A stretch of DNA of 64,000 bases from Sporolactobacillus pectinivorans (GCF_002802965.1 NZ_NXGA01000001.1:908744-972743); one strand, 5' to 3'; positions 42,944 through 51,572 are shown, numbered from the stretch's first letter. The notes: generated from the letters alone by a model not told the origin. Numbers and translations: made by a program.

Positions 42944-44470
42944 TCATAATACACCGGAATGCTGCATTTCAGTCAGCTGCTCATCACAGAAACCATCATA
43001 TGGTTCAACCGATCTTGCGGATTGAAGTACTTCCCGTGCCAACTCAAACATATTCTTGGCTCTCAGCTTCGGGACCAGATTCTCCAGCACATTCCCCAGC
43101 ATGGAATCAATTTCCTCTGCAAGAGAGAAGATCCAGTCGCTCCGAAAAGAAGAGAAATTGGCTGGATCGTATTGGCGCAGCAGGTCAATAAAAGCGATCG
43201 CCTGCTTCTTCAAAGTGAAGCCGTGTTCAGGAAAAGCTTTCAGACGGGCCAGATAATCATCGATATCACTTTCAGTTTCTGAATTCAGAGCAACGGTGCT
43301 TTCACCTATGAGCAGTATCTCATGCACATCCGGATCGTGAAAGTTGTGGAAGATCTGATTCAGATGATTGATACGGACACGCAGGTTGTTTCTGGCACGT
43401 TCTCTGGGGAGATCCGGTAGAAAGGCCGCGATCAGTTCATCCCGGCTGGCACGTCCATGGTGCAGAACCAAATAGAGCAGTAATTCTTTGGCACCCCGCT
43501 GATTCCACTTCCCGTCAACAGGCTCGTCGTTCCATAATACGGTCACATCGCGAAGCACATTGATTCTGAGCAGATGCCGGTCAGGAAGCGAGCGCTCAAG
43601 GCCTGCCTTCAGGATCCTCAGATATTTATCAGTCAGCTCCTGATGGATCGGGAATGTTGGCAATGGTGCTTTTTCACCTGTAACGAATTTCAGCAGGAGA
43701 TGCGCGGAGGTCTCAGGCTGATCAAGTGGGATCTGCTGCGCGGAGTCAGGAATGATTTGCCAACGGCTATTTGGAATACAAGCAGAAAATATTGCTGCCA
43801 GCTGAGCCGGTAAGATGACATCGTTACTTCCGTGTAGAATCAGGGTTGGGACACTTATCTTAGCGAGTTCATCGATAAAATGAAAGGATACCGGGTCATA
43901 GCGTTGCTGCAAAACAGCGAGTTTATCCTTGATAACGCGCGCAGGAATATGTTGAAATGCCTCTTCAAAGAGGGCCGCTTTCCTGTCAGTCAGGGTATAG
44001 AAGCTGTCTGTCATCCATTTTTGTGTCATCAGGTCACGGTCGACGTCAATTAATTGATTAAGCAAACCGAACCGGTTTCCAAAAATATTCTTCTGGATAA
44101 AGAATACTGAAGACATCATCGTCAGAGAAGCCACTTGCGACGGAAATCTTCTGGCCAGCTCAAAACCGAGGTTGCCGCCCATTCCACATCCCACAATATG
44201 GACCTGATCGAGCCTGAGATGTTCTATGAGTGCGCGTGCTTCCGAGATCAACCGTTCGACGGTTACAGGTACATAGGGAACCTTTGTCGGTCCGTACCCA
44301 TATGAATCGTAGGTGACGGTATTGACCTGTGATCCGAGACAGCGAATCAGAAGCGACCACTGACTGGAATCCATAGTCAGTCCGTGGATAAAGAGTAAAG
44401 TCGGCAGCTTTGGACCGGAAAGATGGAAAGAGTAGTGTAATTGGTAATCATTCATTGAAAGTGTTTCCAT
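42944..44470 (-). CDS. Pseudo-hydrolase/SARP-like regulator, copy 2
   Basis: The 508-residue paralogue has the same order: alpha/beta-hydrolase fold (LLFIHGLTMDSSQWSLLI, YDSYGYGPT, LHGSNDVILPAQ) then winged helix (INVLRDVTVLWNDEPVDG, KWNQRGAKELLLYLVLHHG, RARNNLRVRINHLNQIFH) and BTAD-like helices. The elbow is IVGCGMGGNL, so the catalytic Ser is Gly. It begins 12 bp after GAGAGG. Loss of the Ser in both copies by different substitutions suggests release from catalysis and retention as a sensor. I infer that it activates the peptide-related promoters described below. Confidence 0.78.
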   Translation of the reverse strand: METLSMNDYQLHYSFHLSGPKLPTLLFIHGLTMDSSQWSLLIRCLGSQVNTVTYDSYGYGPTKVPYVPVTVERLISEARALIEHLRLDQVHIVGCGMGGNLGFELARRFPSQVASLTMMSSVFFIQKNIFGNRFGLLNQLIDVDRDLMTQKWMTDSFYTLTDRKAALFEEAFQHIPARVIKDKLAVLQQRYDPVSFHFIDELAKISVPTLILHGSNDVILPAQLAAIFSACIPNSRWQIIPDSAQQIPLDQPETSAHLLLKFVTGEKAPLPTFPIHQELTDKYLRILKAGLERSLPDRHLLRINVLRDVTVLWNDEPVDGKWNQRGAKELLLYLVLHHGRASRDELIAAFLPDLPRERARNNLRVRINHLNQIFHNFHDPDVHEILLIGESTVALNSETESDIDDYLARLKAFPEHGFTLKKQAIAFIDLLRQYDPANFSSFRSDWIFSLAEEIDSMLGNVLENLVPKLRAKNMFELAREVLQSARSVEPYDGFCDEQLTEMQHSGVL

Positions 44471-44729
44471 TTTCGTTACCTCTCTGTTAAGGTGCAGAAT
44501 TCGGCTGCGATCCGGGAATGGGACATTTGCCGGATCGCATACTGTTTGCAGATTGAAACGATTCCGTAATGGCTAGAGTGTTAGGATCAGAGGAGACTTA
44601 GATCCCATATCTTTCAAACTCAGGGTCTCAAACAGTCAAAAATTTTCAGTACCAGGAATCAGCACAATAACTAGGGAAGACTTATCTTCCTGATACACTT
44701 AAATGAAGAGAAAGGGAGTATACTCTTTC

Positions 44730-44984
44730 ATGAAAAAATTTGTTTTTTATTTACATCCTAAAGGAGAAGCCATAAACCATCATTCGCCGGTGTTTTTCAG
44801 TGTGATTGTTTCGAACAGCATTGAACAGGCGGCGCAGAAATTTTCAATTCTTTATGAATCAGTTTATTGCGGATTGCTAAAAGTAACAAGCAATAAGTAC
44901 TACGTCTATTTTTCTAGAAATGGTCCACACAATGAAGAAGAATTCATGTATATCGTCATAGAGGATCAGGAAAGTAATTTTTAA
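44730..44984 (+). CDS. Small uncharacterised protein
   Basis: The 84-residue product (MKKFVFYLHPKGEAINHH) alternates predicted strands and one helix (SNSIEQAAQKFSILYES), with no signal peptide or Cys motif. ATG 44730 follows AGGGAG; a second in-frame ATG at 44703 would add nine residues. It is isolated between the regulator pair and the pseudokinase, divergent from the former. I do not recognise it. Confidence 0.5.
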   Translation: MKKFVFYLHPKGEAINHHSPVFFSVIVSNSIEQAAQKFSILYESVYCGLLKVTSNKYYVYFSRNGPHNEEEFMYIVIEDQESNF

Positions 44985-45018
44985 GGGACATGGTTCCGCG
45001 CCACCCAAATGCTGCTTT

Positions 45019-45333
45019 TTAGCAATAGATGTCAATTCTGCCGGTTCCAGATCTGCCCCGGTCAATGCCGTAATGATTATGGATCATTTTTCTGCCAGTC
45101 TTTTCTTCCATATCAATGCGCCGGATAGAAACAGCCGGCTTCTTCTCTGAATGATGAAAAGTAATGGCAATAGACCATTTTGCCTGCACTTCCCGCAATT
45201 TCTTTGCTTTGAGGATCAGCTGGTCAACCTCCGTCTGCGGTATGTTTAAGATGGTTTCCACCAGTGTTCTTTGCTGCACAGTCAGTGGTTCCGTTGCTGC
45301 AAATTTTGTATTTCCCGGGTAGAAGTTGGTCAT
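45019..45333 (-). CDS. Uncharacterised 104-residue protein paired with the pseudokinase
   Basis: This basic protein of mixed helix and strand (TLVETILNIPQTEVDQLILK, SIAITFHHSEKKPAVSIRRI) has no recognisable domain. Its start overlaps the stop of the HPrK-like pseudokinase gene (ATGA), so the two are made together and may interact. No start alternative is better. It converges on the small gene ending at 44984. Confidence 0.6.
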   Translation of the reverse strand: MTNFYPGNTKFAATEPLTVQQRTLVETILNIPQTEVDQLILKAKKLREVQAKWSIAITFHHSEKKPAVSIRRIDMEEKTGRKMIHNHYGIDRGRSGTGRIDIYC

Positions 45334-46088
45334 GATGTCAGCTCGCTGACGGATCGGTGATTATTAAAATAGCGCTGATATGTCGGCGTGACGGCGACCA
45401 GTTGTTTCAACATGGAGATGACATTCCTCATCTGTTCCGTGTTATTCGGCCAGTAAAGCACATAATCGATCAGCTGGATCAGTGCTTTTGTCCGGCTCAG
45501 CCTGACCTGCATGTCCTGAAATGACTGATGAAACAGCAGGATGCTTTCCAGCGGAACATTTCCTGAAGCGGTGTTATTGAACGAGGTACTGAATACGGTT
45601 GCACCTTCCTGTGACACTTTGATCAGTGCGGCCGGCTCCAGAGCCTCGGTTCCGAAACCTTCGGAGGCGAGCCTGTTCCCCAGACTTCCAGACATAATCC
45701 GCACCTTTCTTCCTCCATCCACAAAACTGCCGCGGATCATAATCCCCCAGCCGCAATGCGTAACGAACAGGCAGTAAAGTGCCTCAAAGGCTCTTTTCAA
45801 TGCGCGGGTGTTATAAACATAAAGATTGGCAGACCGGTAGTCGTTTTCGATGTCGATTAAATAGTCGTCTTGTCGAAATATAAGTTTACTCTCATTATGA
45901 ATAGTGCTATAATTACTTTTGTTTTTAAAAGTGCCATACCCACTGTGTATTCTGACAGTCATATTGACCGGATCTTTAGGGGCTTGTTTGCTGCAGCGGA
46001 AATGATCAGTGTACATCGTCATCAGGTTAGCGGAATCGGTTTGAATGTCAAAGGTATGTTCTCCTACCAGCGTGTAATTTCTGTGCAT
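45330..46088 (-). CDS. HPrK-like pseudokinase
   Basis: The 252-residue protein aligns over its length with the kinase at 62553-63377: HCGWGIMIRGSFVDGG matches HLNWGILIHSSCVIDGG, and ALIKVSQEGATVFSTSFN matches TLIKITPAGITVFNSPFR. Where the kinase has the P-loop GESGVGKST, this copy has GSLGNRLAS, and the acidic DEA that follows is EPA. ATP binding and transfer are therefore probably lost. AGGGGGAG lies 7 bases upstream of the ATG. A SARP-type promoter box lies about 330 bp upstream. It may be a regulatory or substrate-holding partner. Confidence 0.75.
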   Translation of the reverse strand: MHRNYTLVGEHTFDIQTDSANLMTMYTDHFRCSKQAPKDPVNMTVRIHSGYGTFKNKSNYSTIHNESKLIFRQDDYLIDIENDYRSANLYVYNTRALKRAFEALYCLFVTHCGWGIMIRGSFVDGGRKVRIMSGSLGNRLASEGFGTEALEPAALIKVSQEGATVFSTSFNNTASGNVPLESILLFHQSFQDMQVRLSRTKALIQLIDYVLYWPNNTEQMRNVISMLKQLVAVTPTYQRYFNNHRSVSELTS

Positions 46089-46405
46089 TTTTGCTCCCCC
46101 TTAATTGTAGAACACAAGTTTCAAACGCTTACGCGCATGAGCCGGCTGTTTAAAGCAGTTCTTCTGCCAGTTAAGCCTGAATTCTCAGGCCTTTGTTTGA
46201 TTTTGTCGGCTGGTGCACGTAATGTTTTCCATAGCTCTTTTTTAGAAAAAGTTAAACATTTCTTTAATTTGTACGATAAAGAAGATAGATAGTTTCGACA
46301 TTTGTCTGCAAACGTACTATTTTTGACACAACGACTGAATGTTTTCTCTCCTTTTGGTGAATTTTCAGGCTTCTTTTAGTATTTTCTTCTTTGTTTATCC
46401 CATAT

Positions 46406-46436
46406 CCTATATTTTACTCCATTACACAAACGTTAC
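46406..46436 (-). promoter_or_regulatory. SARP-type heptamer-repeat promoter, site 3
   Basis: On the minus strand GTAACGT-TTGT-GTAATGG (46436-46419) is followed after 7 bp by TATAGG (46411-46406). Heptamers spaced by 4 bp and ending 7-9 bp before the -10 are shared with sites at 61770-61802 and 62525-62556. It faces the pseudokinase operon, leaving a leader of about 310 nt. Confidence 0.55.
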
Positions 46437-46663
46437 AAAGCTGTGACTTCAATTTTAAATTATTTCTTGTTTTTATTAAGCATAGCATGAAACAAAGCGC
46501 TCCCAACTTTACATGAGAATTGTTTGCTCCTGAAGTGGAAGTGACAAACAGATTACTGTTTATTTTATACAGGTAAATATGCCTATTTAAAATGAACTAA
46601 ATGTGTAATCAAACATTATATCGACAAAAAAATTTATTAATTATCCCGTTAGTTCATAATAAG

Positions 46664-46960
46664 TCACGGTCGGTGTCGTCGTACAGATGGAAGTAGGCGA
46701 TGGAATAAGTTCCTCCTCAGAGTGCCGTCAAACCGGTAACAGAATGTGTTGAGATGGACTTGAAGATGCCCTCTGTTCCAGCATGACAAGTTTCCACGAT
46801 AAAAAAAGTAGCAACCGCAGACAGGACAGGTGAACCCATCCTGCCATTTGACCTGAAACAAATGGGTCTCACAGGAAAATTCATTAGAAAATCGGTTCTG
46901 AAGATCAAAAAAACACATCTGATTCTGTTTGGTCATGTAGATCATTTTTCGAACATACAT
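46664..46960 (-). pseudogene. IS1595-type transposase N-terminal fragment
   Basis: The frame contains MTKQNQMCFFDLQNRFSNEF, then HLFQVKWQDGFTCPVCG, the zinc-ribbon start of IS1595-family transposases. After about 60 residues the sequence no longer follows the family, and the DDE catalytic domain is missing. It is a truncated, probably frameshifted relic. The start is at 46936 or 46960. Confidence 0.7.
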
Positions 46961-46994
46961 TCTCTATATGTTAATTATATAGAATATACGTTCG
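46950..46994. repeat. Inverted repeat CGAACRTAYATTCT at the IS fragment edge
   Basis: CGAACATACATTCT (46950-46963) and, on the other strand, CGAACGTATATTCT (46994-46981) are near-identical 14-bp arms 17 bp apart. Each resembles a half-degenerate LexA box (CGAAC-N4-GTTCG). They overlap the start of the transposase fragment, so they may be an IS-related operator or a host regulatory site. Confidence 0.45.
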
Positions 46995-47102
46995 TATATC
47001 AAGAGGAAATTGAACCAGGATAATTCAGAAAAAATTTATGGGATCCTTCACAAGGAACGGCATGATGAGTGATCACGTGAATCCTGTTTTGTGATCGTTA
47101 AA

Positions 47103-47150
47103 GGCGACTCTCATTCTTTAATAGAATGAAAGAGTCGCCCTATTTTTTTT
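47103..47150 (+). terminator. Strong intrinsic terminator upstream of the EPS operon
   Basis: GGCGACTCT (47103-47111) pairs with AGAGTCGCC (47131-47139), CATTC/GAATG extends the stem, and nine T follow at 47142-47150. No plus-strand gene ends here, so it either protects the exopolysaccharide operon from read-through or terminates a leader transcript of that operon. Confidence 0.85.
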
Positions 47151-47279
47151 TACCTTATCATCACAGCTTATCCGACGCGTAACCCCCGCTCCTGCTGACT
47201 GTAATGAAGATGTTACGCTGCCTTTTGTATGATATCAATAATCAATAGCCTGAGTTTCAGCCTAGTAAGGCATAGAGAA

Positions 47280-47297
47280 ACAGCATCCGGATGCTGT
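47280..47297. promoter_or_regulatory. Perfect 18-bp palindrome upstream of the EPS operon
   Basis: ACAGCATCCGGATGCTGT is fully self-complementary and lies 85 bp before the first exopolysaccharide gene. Perfect palindromes of this length are typical dimer-binding operators. No regulator gene is adjacent. Confidence 0.55.
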
Positions 47298-47381
47298 ACG
47301 TCGTTTCCGTCATCTGCAAAATGCGTTGAGAAAGCAGAGAACCGAGTCTGAAAATCCTATCATTATGTCTGGAGGCCCATT

Positions 47382-48152
47382 ATGGAAGAAGCGCTGAATT
47401 TAAAAGAACTCTTTTTCGTGCTCAGGAAAAAGCTGCTGCTCATTATTGGAATTACACTGCTCTCGGGGGCTGTTGGGGCATTGTTTACACATTATTTCAT
47501 TAATCCGCAATATAATGCGACTACCCAAATCCTTGTAAACCAACTGAATAGCGGACAATCGACTCTCTATACAACAAATGCCGTACAGACTAACACGGAA
47601 CTTGTGAACACGTACAGTGTGATCATTGATGATCCTTCGGTGCTGAACCAGGTCATTCAGAATCTCAATCTTAATATGACCGCCGGGCAGCTTGCGGGAC
47701 TGCTGACGGTGAGTCCGGTACAGAATTCGCAGGTCTTTTCACTGACTGCGAAGACAGGGAGTCCTGAACAATCTGTACGCATTGTCAACAATGTGGCACA
47801 AGTGTTCAGGATGCAGGTGAAGAATGTGATGAAAGTTGACAACGTCAGCATTCTTTCACCGGCGACTCAGGCTTCAAGCTCTGCCAAGGTTGCCCCCAAC
47901 CTTAAGATGAACACAGCCATTGCTCTGGCTCTCGGCCTGATGCTGTCTGTCGGACTGGCCTTTCTTCTGGACTATCTGGACGATTCCATCAGGACGCAAA
48001 AAGATGTCAGAAGAAAACTTGGGCTGCCTGTTCTCGGAGTGATCTCTCATATGGGCAGGCGTCAGCAACAGATGGAAAGAATCAATTCTTTTTCTGCTAC
48101 TCCGTCACATCATCATGTAAATGGAGGTGCGGAACATGCGGAAGCTAAATAG
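47382..48152 (+). CDS. CpsC/YveK-type chain-length regulator
   Basis: The 256-residue protein has two membrane helices (about residues 18-40 and 178-200) flanking an extracytoplasmic domain, the Wzz/CpsC layout without a cytoplasmic kinase. It partners and activates the BY-kinase encoded next and sets polymer length. GGAGG precedes the ATG by 7 bases and the gene overlaps the kinase start by 17 bp. Confidence 0.9.
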   Translation: MEEALNLKELFFVLRKKLLLIIGITLLSGAVGALFTHYFINPQYNATTQILVNQLNSGQSTLYTTNAVQTNTELVNTYSVIIDDPSVLNQVIQNLNLNMTAGQLAGLLTVSPVQNSQVFSLTAKTGSPEQSVRIVNNVAQVFRMQVKNVMKVDNVSILSPATQASSSAKVAPNLKMNTAIALALGLMLSVGLAFLLDYLDDSIRTQKDVRRKLGLPVLGVISHMGRRQQQMERINSFSATPSHHHVNGGAEHAEAK

Positions 48153-48828
48153 GGGAAAAAAATTCGGAAAGCCGCTTAATCTGATAATTAGAATGAAAAA
48201 AAGGTCGTTGTTTGCGGAACAGTACCGGTCGATTAGGACAAGCCTTGAATCCTTTGAAAAAAAGGGGGTTCTTAAGTCGATCATAGTTACATCTTCCCGG
48301 TCCGGAGAAGGCAAATCAACGACTGCCGCGAATCTTGCTGTAGTTATGGCACAAAAGGGGAAAAAAGTGCTGTTGATTGATGCAGATATGAGAAGACCGG
48401 TGCTGCACATTGTTTTTCAAAAAACGAACAATGTGGGATTGAGCTCGGTTCTGAGGAATAACAGGGAGCTTTTCAATGTGATTCAGAAGACGGAGGTCAA
48501 TAATCTGTCTGTTCTTCCAAGCGGTCCTGAGGTATCGGATCCGGCAGATCTGCTGAGTTCTTTGGAAATGAACGCGATTATCGAACGGGCACTTGGTTTA
48601 TACGATCTTGTTATTCTTGATTCACCACCGGTACTGGAAGTCGCGGATACCCGGGTGATTGCCAATTGCTGTGACGGGGTTCTCTTTGTAATCAAAAGCA
48701 GGACCACCGAGAGCGACATAGCCATGATGGCTGCAGAAAATCTTTCTGAAGCCGGAGCCAGAATTCTGGGCGTTGTGCTTAATGACGCGCATGCCAGCAA
48801 GAAATATGGGAACATATTAATGCCGTGA
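48136..48828 (+). CDS. CpsD/YwqD-type tyrosine kinase (BY-kinase)
   Basis: The 230-residue kinase has Walker A SGEGKSTTAANLA, Walker A' VLLIDADMRRP and Walker B LVILDSPPVLEVADTR. The C-terminus (ASKKYGNILMP) has only one Tyr where most BY-kinases carry a Tyr cluster, so autophosphorylation control may be reduced. I use ATG 48136, because GGAGGTG precedes it and would lie inside the longer frame from 48121. It acts with the CpsC-like protein at the membrane. Confidence 0.9.
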   Translation: MRKLNRGKKFGKPLNLIIRMKKRSLFAEQYRSIRTSLESFEKKGVLKSIIVTSSRSGEGKSTTAANLAVVMAQKGKKVLLIDADMRRPVLHIVFQKTNNVGLSSVLRNNRELFNVIQKTEVNNLSVLPSGPEVSDPADLLSSLEMNAIIERALGLYDLVILDSPPVLEVADTRVIANCCDGVLFVIKSRTTESDIAMMAAENLSEAGARILGVVLNDAHASKKYGNILMP

Positions 48829-48887
48829 AGTGTTGAAAGCTTATCACCATGCTGCTTCGATTATTTGTCTTTATGGAGGGAACAGGG

Positions 48888-49589
48888 ATGGCTTTATCCA
48901 GATTAGAAGCGAACGATAGCGGCCTGCAAAATGAAAAAGTTATTGAAAGTCCGAAACTGGTCATTGAATCAATGGAACGCCATAACCTTTACCTATTTGT
49001 TAAAAGACTATCCGACATTGTGCTGTCGTCTCTCGGACTTGTTCTTCTGTCCCCGGTTTTTCTGCTCGTTTCCTTGCTGATAAAACTGGATGATCCGAAG
49101 GGGAAGGTCATATTTAGTCAAACACGTGTCGGTGAAAACGGAAAGGAGTTTGTGATGTTTAAATTCCGGTCCATGGTTCCGGATGCTGAACATCTGCTGG
49201 AAAAACTTCTTGACCGGAATGATACGGATGGGCTTATGTTCAAAATTAGGGAAGACCCGAGGATTACACGAATCGGCCGTTTTATCAGGAAAACAAGCGT
49301 AGATGAGCTTCCGCAGTTGTTCAATGTTCTGAAGGGCGATATGAGCCTTGTCGGGCCACGGCCGCCCATTCCGCGGGAAGTAAGTGCCTACTCAGCTTAC
49401 GAATGGCAGCGGCTACTAGTCAGGCCAGGCTGCACGGGCCCTTGGCAGGTCGGTGGCAGAAGCAGTCTCGGTTTCGATCAGATGGTCGAACTTGATTTGT
49501 ATTATATCCATCACCGGAATTTCTCGACTGATATGAAATTAATTGCCAAAACGATCTTTCTGTTATTCGGATCAAAAAATGCTTATTGA
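48888..49589 (+). CDS. Polyprenyl-phosphate sugar phosphotransferase (EPS initiation)
   Basis: The 233-residue protein is a monotopic phosphoglycosyl transferase with one hydrophobic re-entrant helix and the signature KRLSDIVLSSLGLVLLSP, FSQTRVGENGKEFVMFKFRSM, TSVDELPQLFNVLKGDMSLVGPRPP. It transfers the first sugar phosphate to undecaprenyl phosphate. ATG 48888 is chosen because GGAGGG lies eight bases upstream. Which sugar is used is not clear. Confidence 0.9.
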   Translation: MALSRLEANDSGLQNEKVIESPKLVIESMERHNLYLFVKRLSDIVLSSLGLVLLSPVFLLVSLLIKLDDPKGKVIFSQTRVGENGKEFVMFKFRSMVPDAEHLLEKLLDRNDTDGLMFKIREDPRITRIGRFIRKTSVDELPQLFNVLKGDMSLVGPRPPIPREVSAYSAYEWQRLLVRPGCTGPWQVGGRSSLGFDQMVELDLYYIHHRNFSTDMKLIAKTIFLLFGSKNAY

Positions 49590-49606
49590 GAGAAGGAGCG
49601 GACGCT

Positions 49607-50551
49607 ATGGAGAAGGACGCGAGGATTTACGTTGCCGGCCACAAGGGTCTGGTTGGATCGGCGATCGTCAGAAACCTTCAGGACAGAGGATTTCATCATC
49701 TGGTCTGCCGCACACATGATGAGCTTGACCTGACCGATTATCAGAAAGTCGGCGAGTTTTTCCAGTCGGAAAATATTGACTATGTTTTTCTGGCAGCCGC
49801 GAAGGTCGGCGGAATCTTAGCAAACAGCCAGTATCCTGCCGAATTTATCAAAGAGAATCTGATGATCGAGATCAACGTCATCGACTGGTCGTACAAAACC
49901 GGTGTGCGAAAGCTACTGTTTCTCGGCAGCACCTGCATTTATCCAAGGATGGCCGAACAACCGATCAGGGAATCCGAATTGCTGAATGGAACACTGGAGC
50001 CGACGAATGAAGCGTATGCTTTGGCAAAAATCACCGGGATCAAGATGTGCGAGTCTTACAACAAACAGTACGGTACTAACTATATATCGGTTATGCCGAC
50101 TAATTTATACGGTCCGAATGACAACTATAACCAGGTGACGTCCCATGTGCTGCCGGCTCTTGTCAGAAAATTTTACGATGCGAAAAGGAGCGGTGATCCG
50201 TACGTCACGGTCTGGGGGACGGGCAGGCCGAAACGGGAGTTTCTGCATTCAGATGATCTTGCGGATGCCTGTATTTATCTGATGGATCATTATGACGGTC
50301 CGGATATCGTGAATATCGGTGTCGGTAAAGAATTGACGATCAGAGAACTTGCTGAACGGATCAAAAAAATAATCGGCTATACAGGCGAAATTCGCTTTGA
50401 TACTTCAAAGCCAGATGGCACTCCGAGGAAAATGATTGACGTGTCGAAACTAAACGACCTGGGCTGGAAGGCAACTATTTCTCTGGATCAGGGACTGGAA
50501 AGAACCTATAGGGAATTTTTGCTCAACCTTAATGAAATTGTCGATAGATAG
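49607..50551 (+). CDS. fcl: GDP-L-fucose synthase
   Basis: The 314-residue short-chain dehydrogenase has the N-terminal loop YVAGHKGLVGSAIV, the catalytic Ser in LFLGSTCIYP and Tyr/Lys in EAYALAKITGIKMC, and the GDP-fucose-synthase strings MPTNLYGPNDN and FLHSDDLADAC. It converts GDP-4-keto-6-deoxymannose to GDP-L-fucose. The start ATG 49607 has AAGGAG upstream. Its partner gmd follows. Confidence 0.93.
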   Translation: MEKDARIYVAGHKGLVGSAIVRNLQDRGFHHLVCRTHDELDLTDYQKVGEFFQSENIDYVFLAAAKVGGILANSQYPAEFIKENLMIEINVIDWSYKTGVRKLLFLGSTCIYPRMAEQPIRESELLNGTLEPTNEAYALAKITGIKMCESYNKQYGTNYISVMPTNLYGPNDNYNQVTSHVLPALVRKFYDAKRSGDPYVTVWGTGRPKREFLHSDDLADACIYLMDHYDGPDIVNIGVGKELTIRELAERIKKIIGYTGEIRFDTSKPDGTPRKMIDVSKLNDLGWKATISLDQGLERTYREFLLNLNEIVDR

Positions 50552-50579
50552 CAATTAATAAGAGTGGGAGGGATCAACC

Positions 50580-51566
50580 ATGAAACGTGCGCTCATAACT
50601 GGGGTAACAGGACAGGACGGTTCTTATTTATCGGAATTTTTGATAAATAAAGGCTATAAGGTTTTTGCGCTGAGAAGAAGGACAAGCACGCCAATCTATG
50701 TCAATGTGGAATCCTTTAAGGAGCGGCTGAATTGGATTGACGGGGACCTGACTGATCTGGCGTCATTGATCCGGGCCGTTCAAATTTCAGAACCTGATGA
50801 GGTTTATAATCTGGCGGCACAGTCATTTGTCGGGACATCATGGTCGCAGCCACTTGCGACAGGTGAGATCACAGGTATAGGTGTGACGAACATGCTGGAA
50901 GCAATCCGTCTGATCAAACCCGACGCGCGATTCTACCAGGCATCAACTAGTGAAATGTTCGGGAAAGTGGCCGAGGTGCCGCAGAAAGAGACGACACCGT
51001 TCTACCCAAGAAGCCCATACAGTGCGGCCAAACTTTACGGCCATTGGATGACTGTCAATTATCGGGAAAGTTTCGATATGTTTGCTTGCTCCGGCATTTT
51101 GTTTAATCACGAATCACCTAGGCGCGGGTTAGAATTTGTTACCCGGAAAATCACGGACACTGTCGCGAGAATCAAACTCGGGCTAGCAGACGAACTCCGT
51201 CTTGGCAATCTAGATTCTAGGCGTGACTGGGGATTTGCAGGAGATTATGTCAAAGCCATGTGGCTGATGCTTCAGCAAGATCATGCCGACGATTATGTGA
51301 TTTCAACGGGGGAAACACATACGGTAAGAGAATTTGTGGAAACTGCATTTTCCTACGTAGCTCTGAACTGGAAAAAATATGTTGTACAGGATGAACGGTT
51401 TATGCGCCCGGCAGAAGTCGACCTGCTTCTTGGTGATTGCTCCAAAGCGGAGAACAAACTGCACTGGAAGAAAAGTGTCGGATTTACTTCTCTGGTCCAT
51501 ATGATGGTCGATCATGATCTGGAACGCCATCAGGCGAATGTAGAAGACCGCAGAATGGTGCTGTGA
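50580..51566 (+). CDS. gmd: GDP-mannose 4,6-dehydratase
   Basis: The 328-residue enzyme shows [30 protein letters not shown], the catalytic Thr/Glu in [19 protein letters not shown], and [17 protein letters not shown], diagnostic of Gmd. It makes the substrate of the preceding Fcl. At 328 residues it is slightly shorter than E. coli Gmd (373). GGGAGGG precedes the ATG. Confidence 0.93.
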   Translation: MKRALITGVTGQDGSYLSEFLINKGYKVFALRRRTSTPIYVNVESFKERLNWIDGDLTDLASLIRAVQISEPDEVYNLAAQSFVGTSWSQPLATGEITGIGVTNMLEAIRLIKPDARFYQASTSEMFGKVAEVPQKETTPFYPRSPYSAAKLYGHWMTVNYRESFDMFACSGILFNHESPRRGLEFVTRKITDTVARIKLGLADELRLGNLDSRRDWGFAGDYVKAMWLMLQQDHADDYVISTGETHTVREFVETAFSYVALNWKKYVVQDERFMRPAEVDLLLGDCSKAENKLHWKKSVGFTSLVHMMVDHDLERHQANVEDRRMVL

Positions 51567-51572
51567 AAGAAG

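Noticed and set aside
44455..44490. TTAACAG-AGAG-GTAACGA before regulator copy 2 as a fourth SARP box.
   Set aside because: It overlaps the ribosome binding site and start codon and no -10 box follows at the required distance.
46664..46960. Intact IS1595 transposase gene.
   Set aside because: Only the zinc-ribbon N-terminus is recognisable; the catalytic domain is absent and the frame departs from the family.
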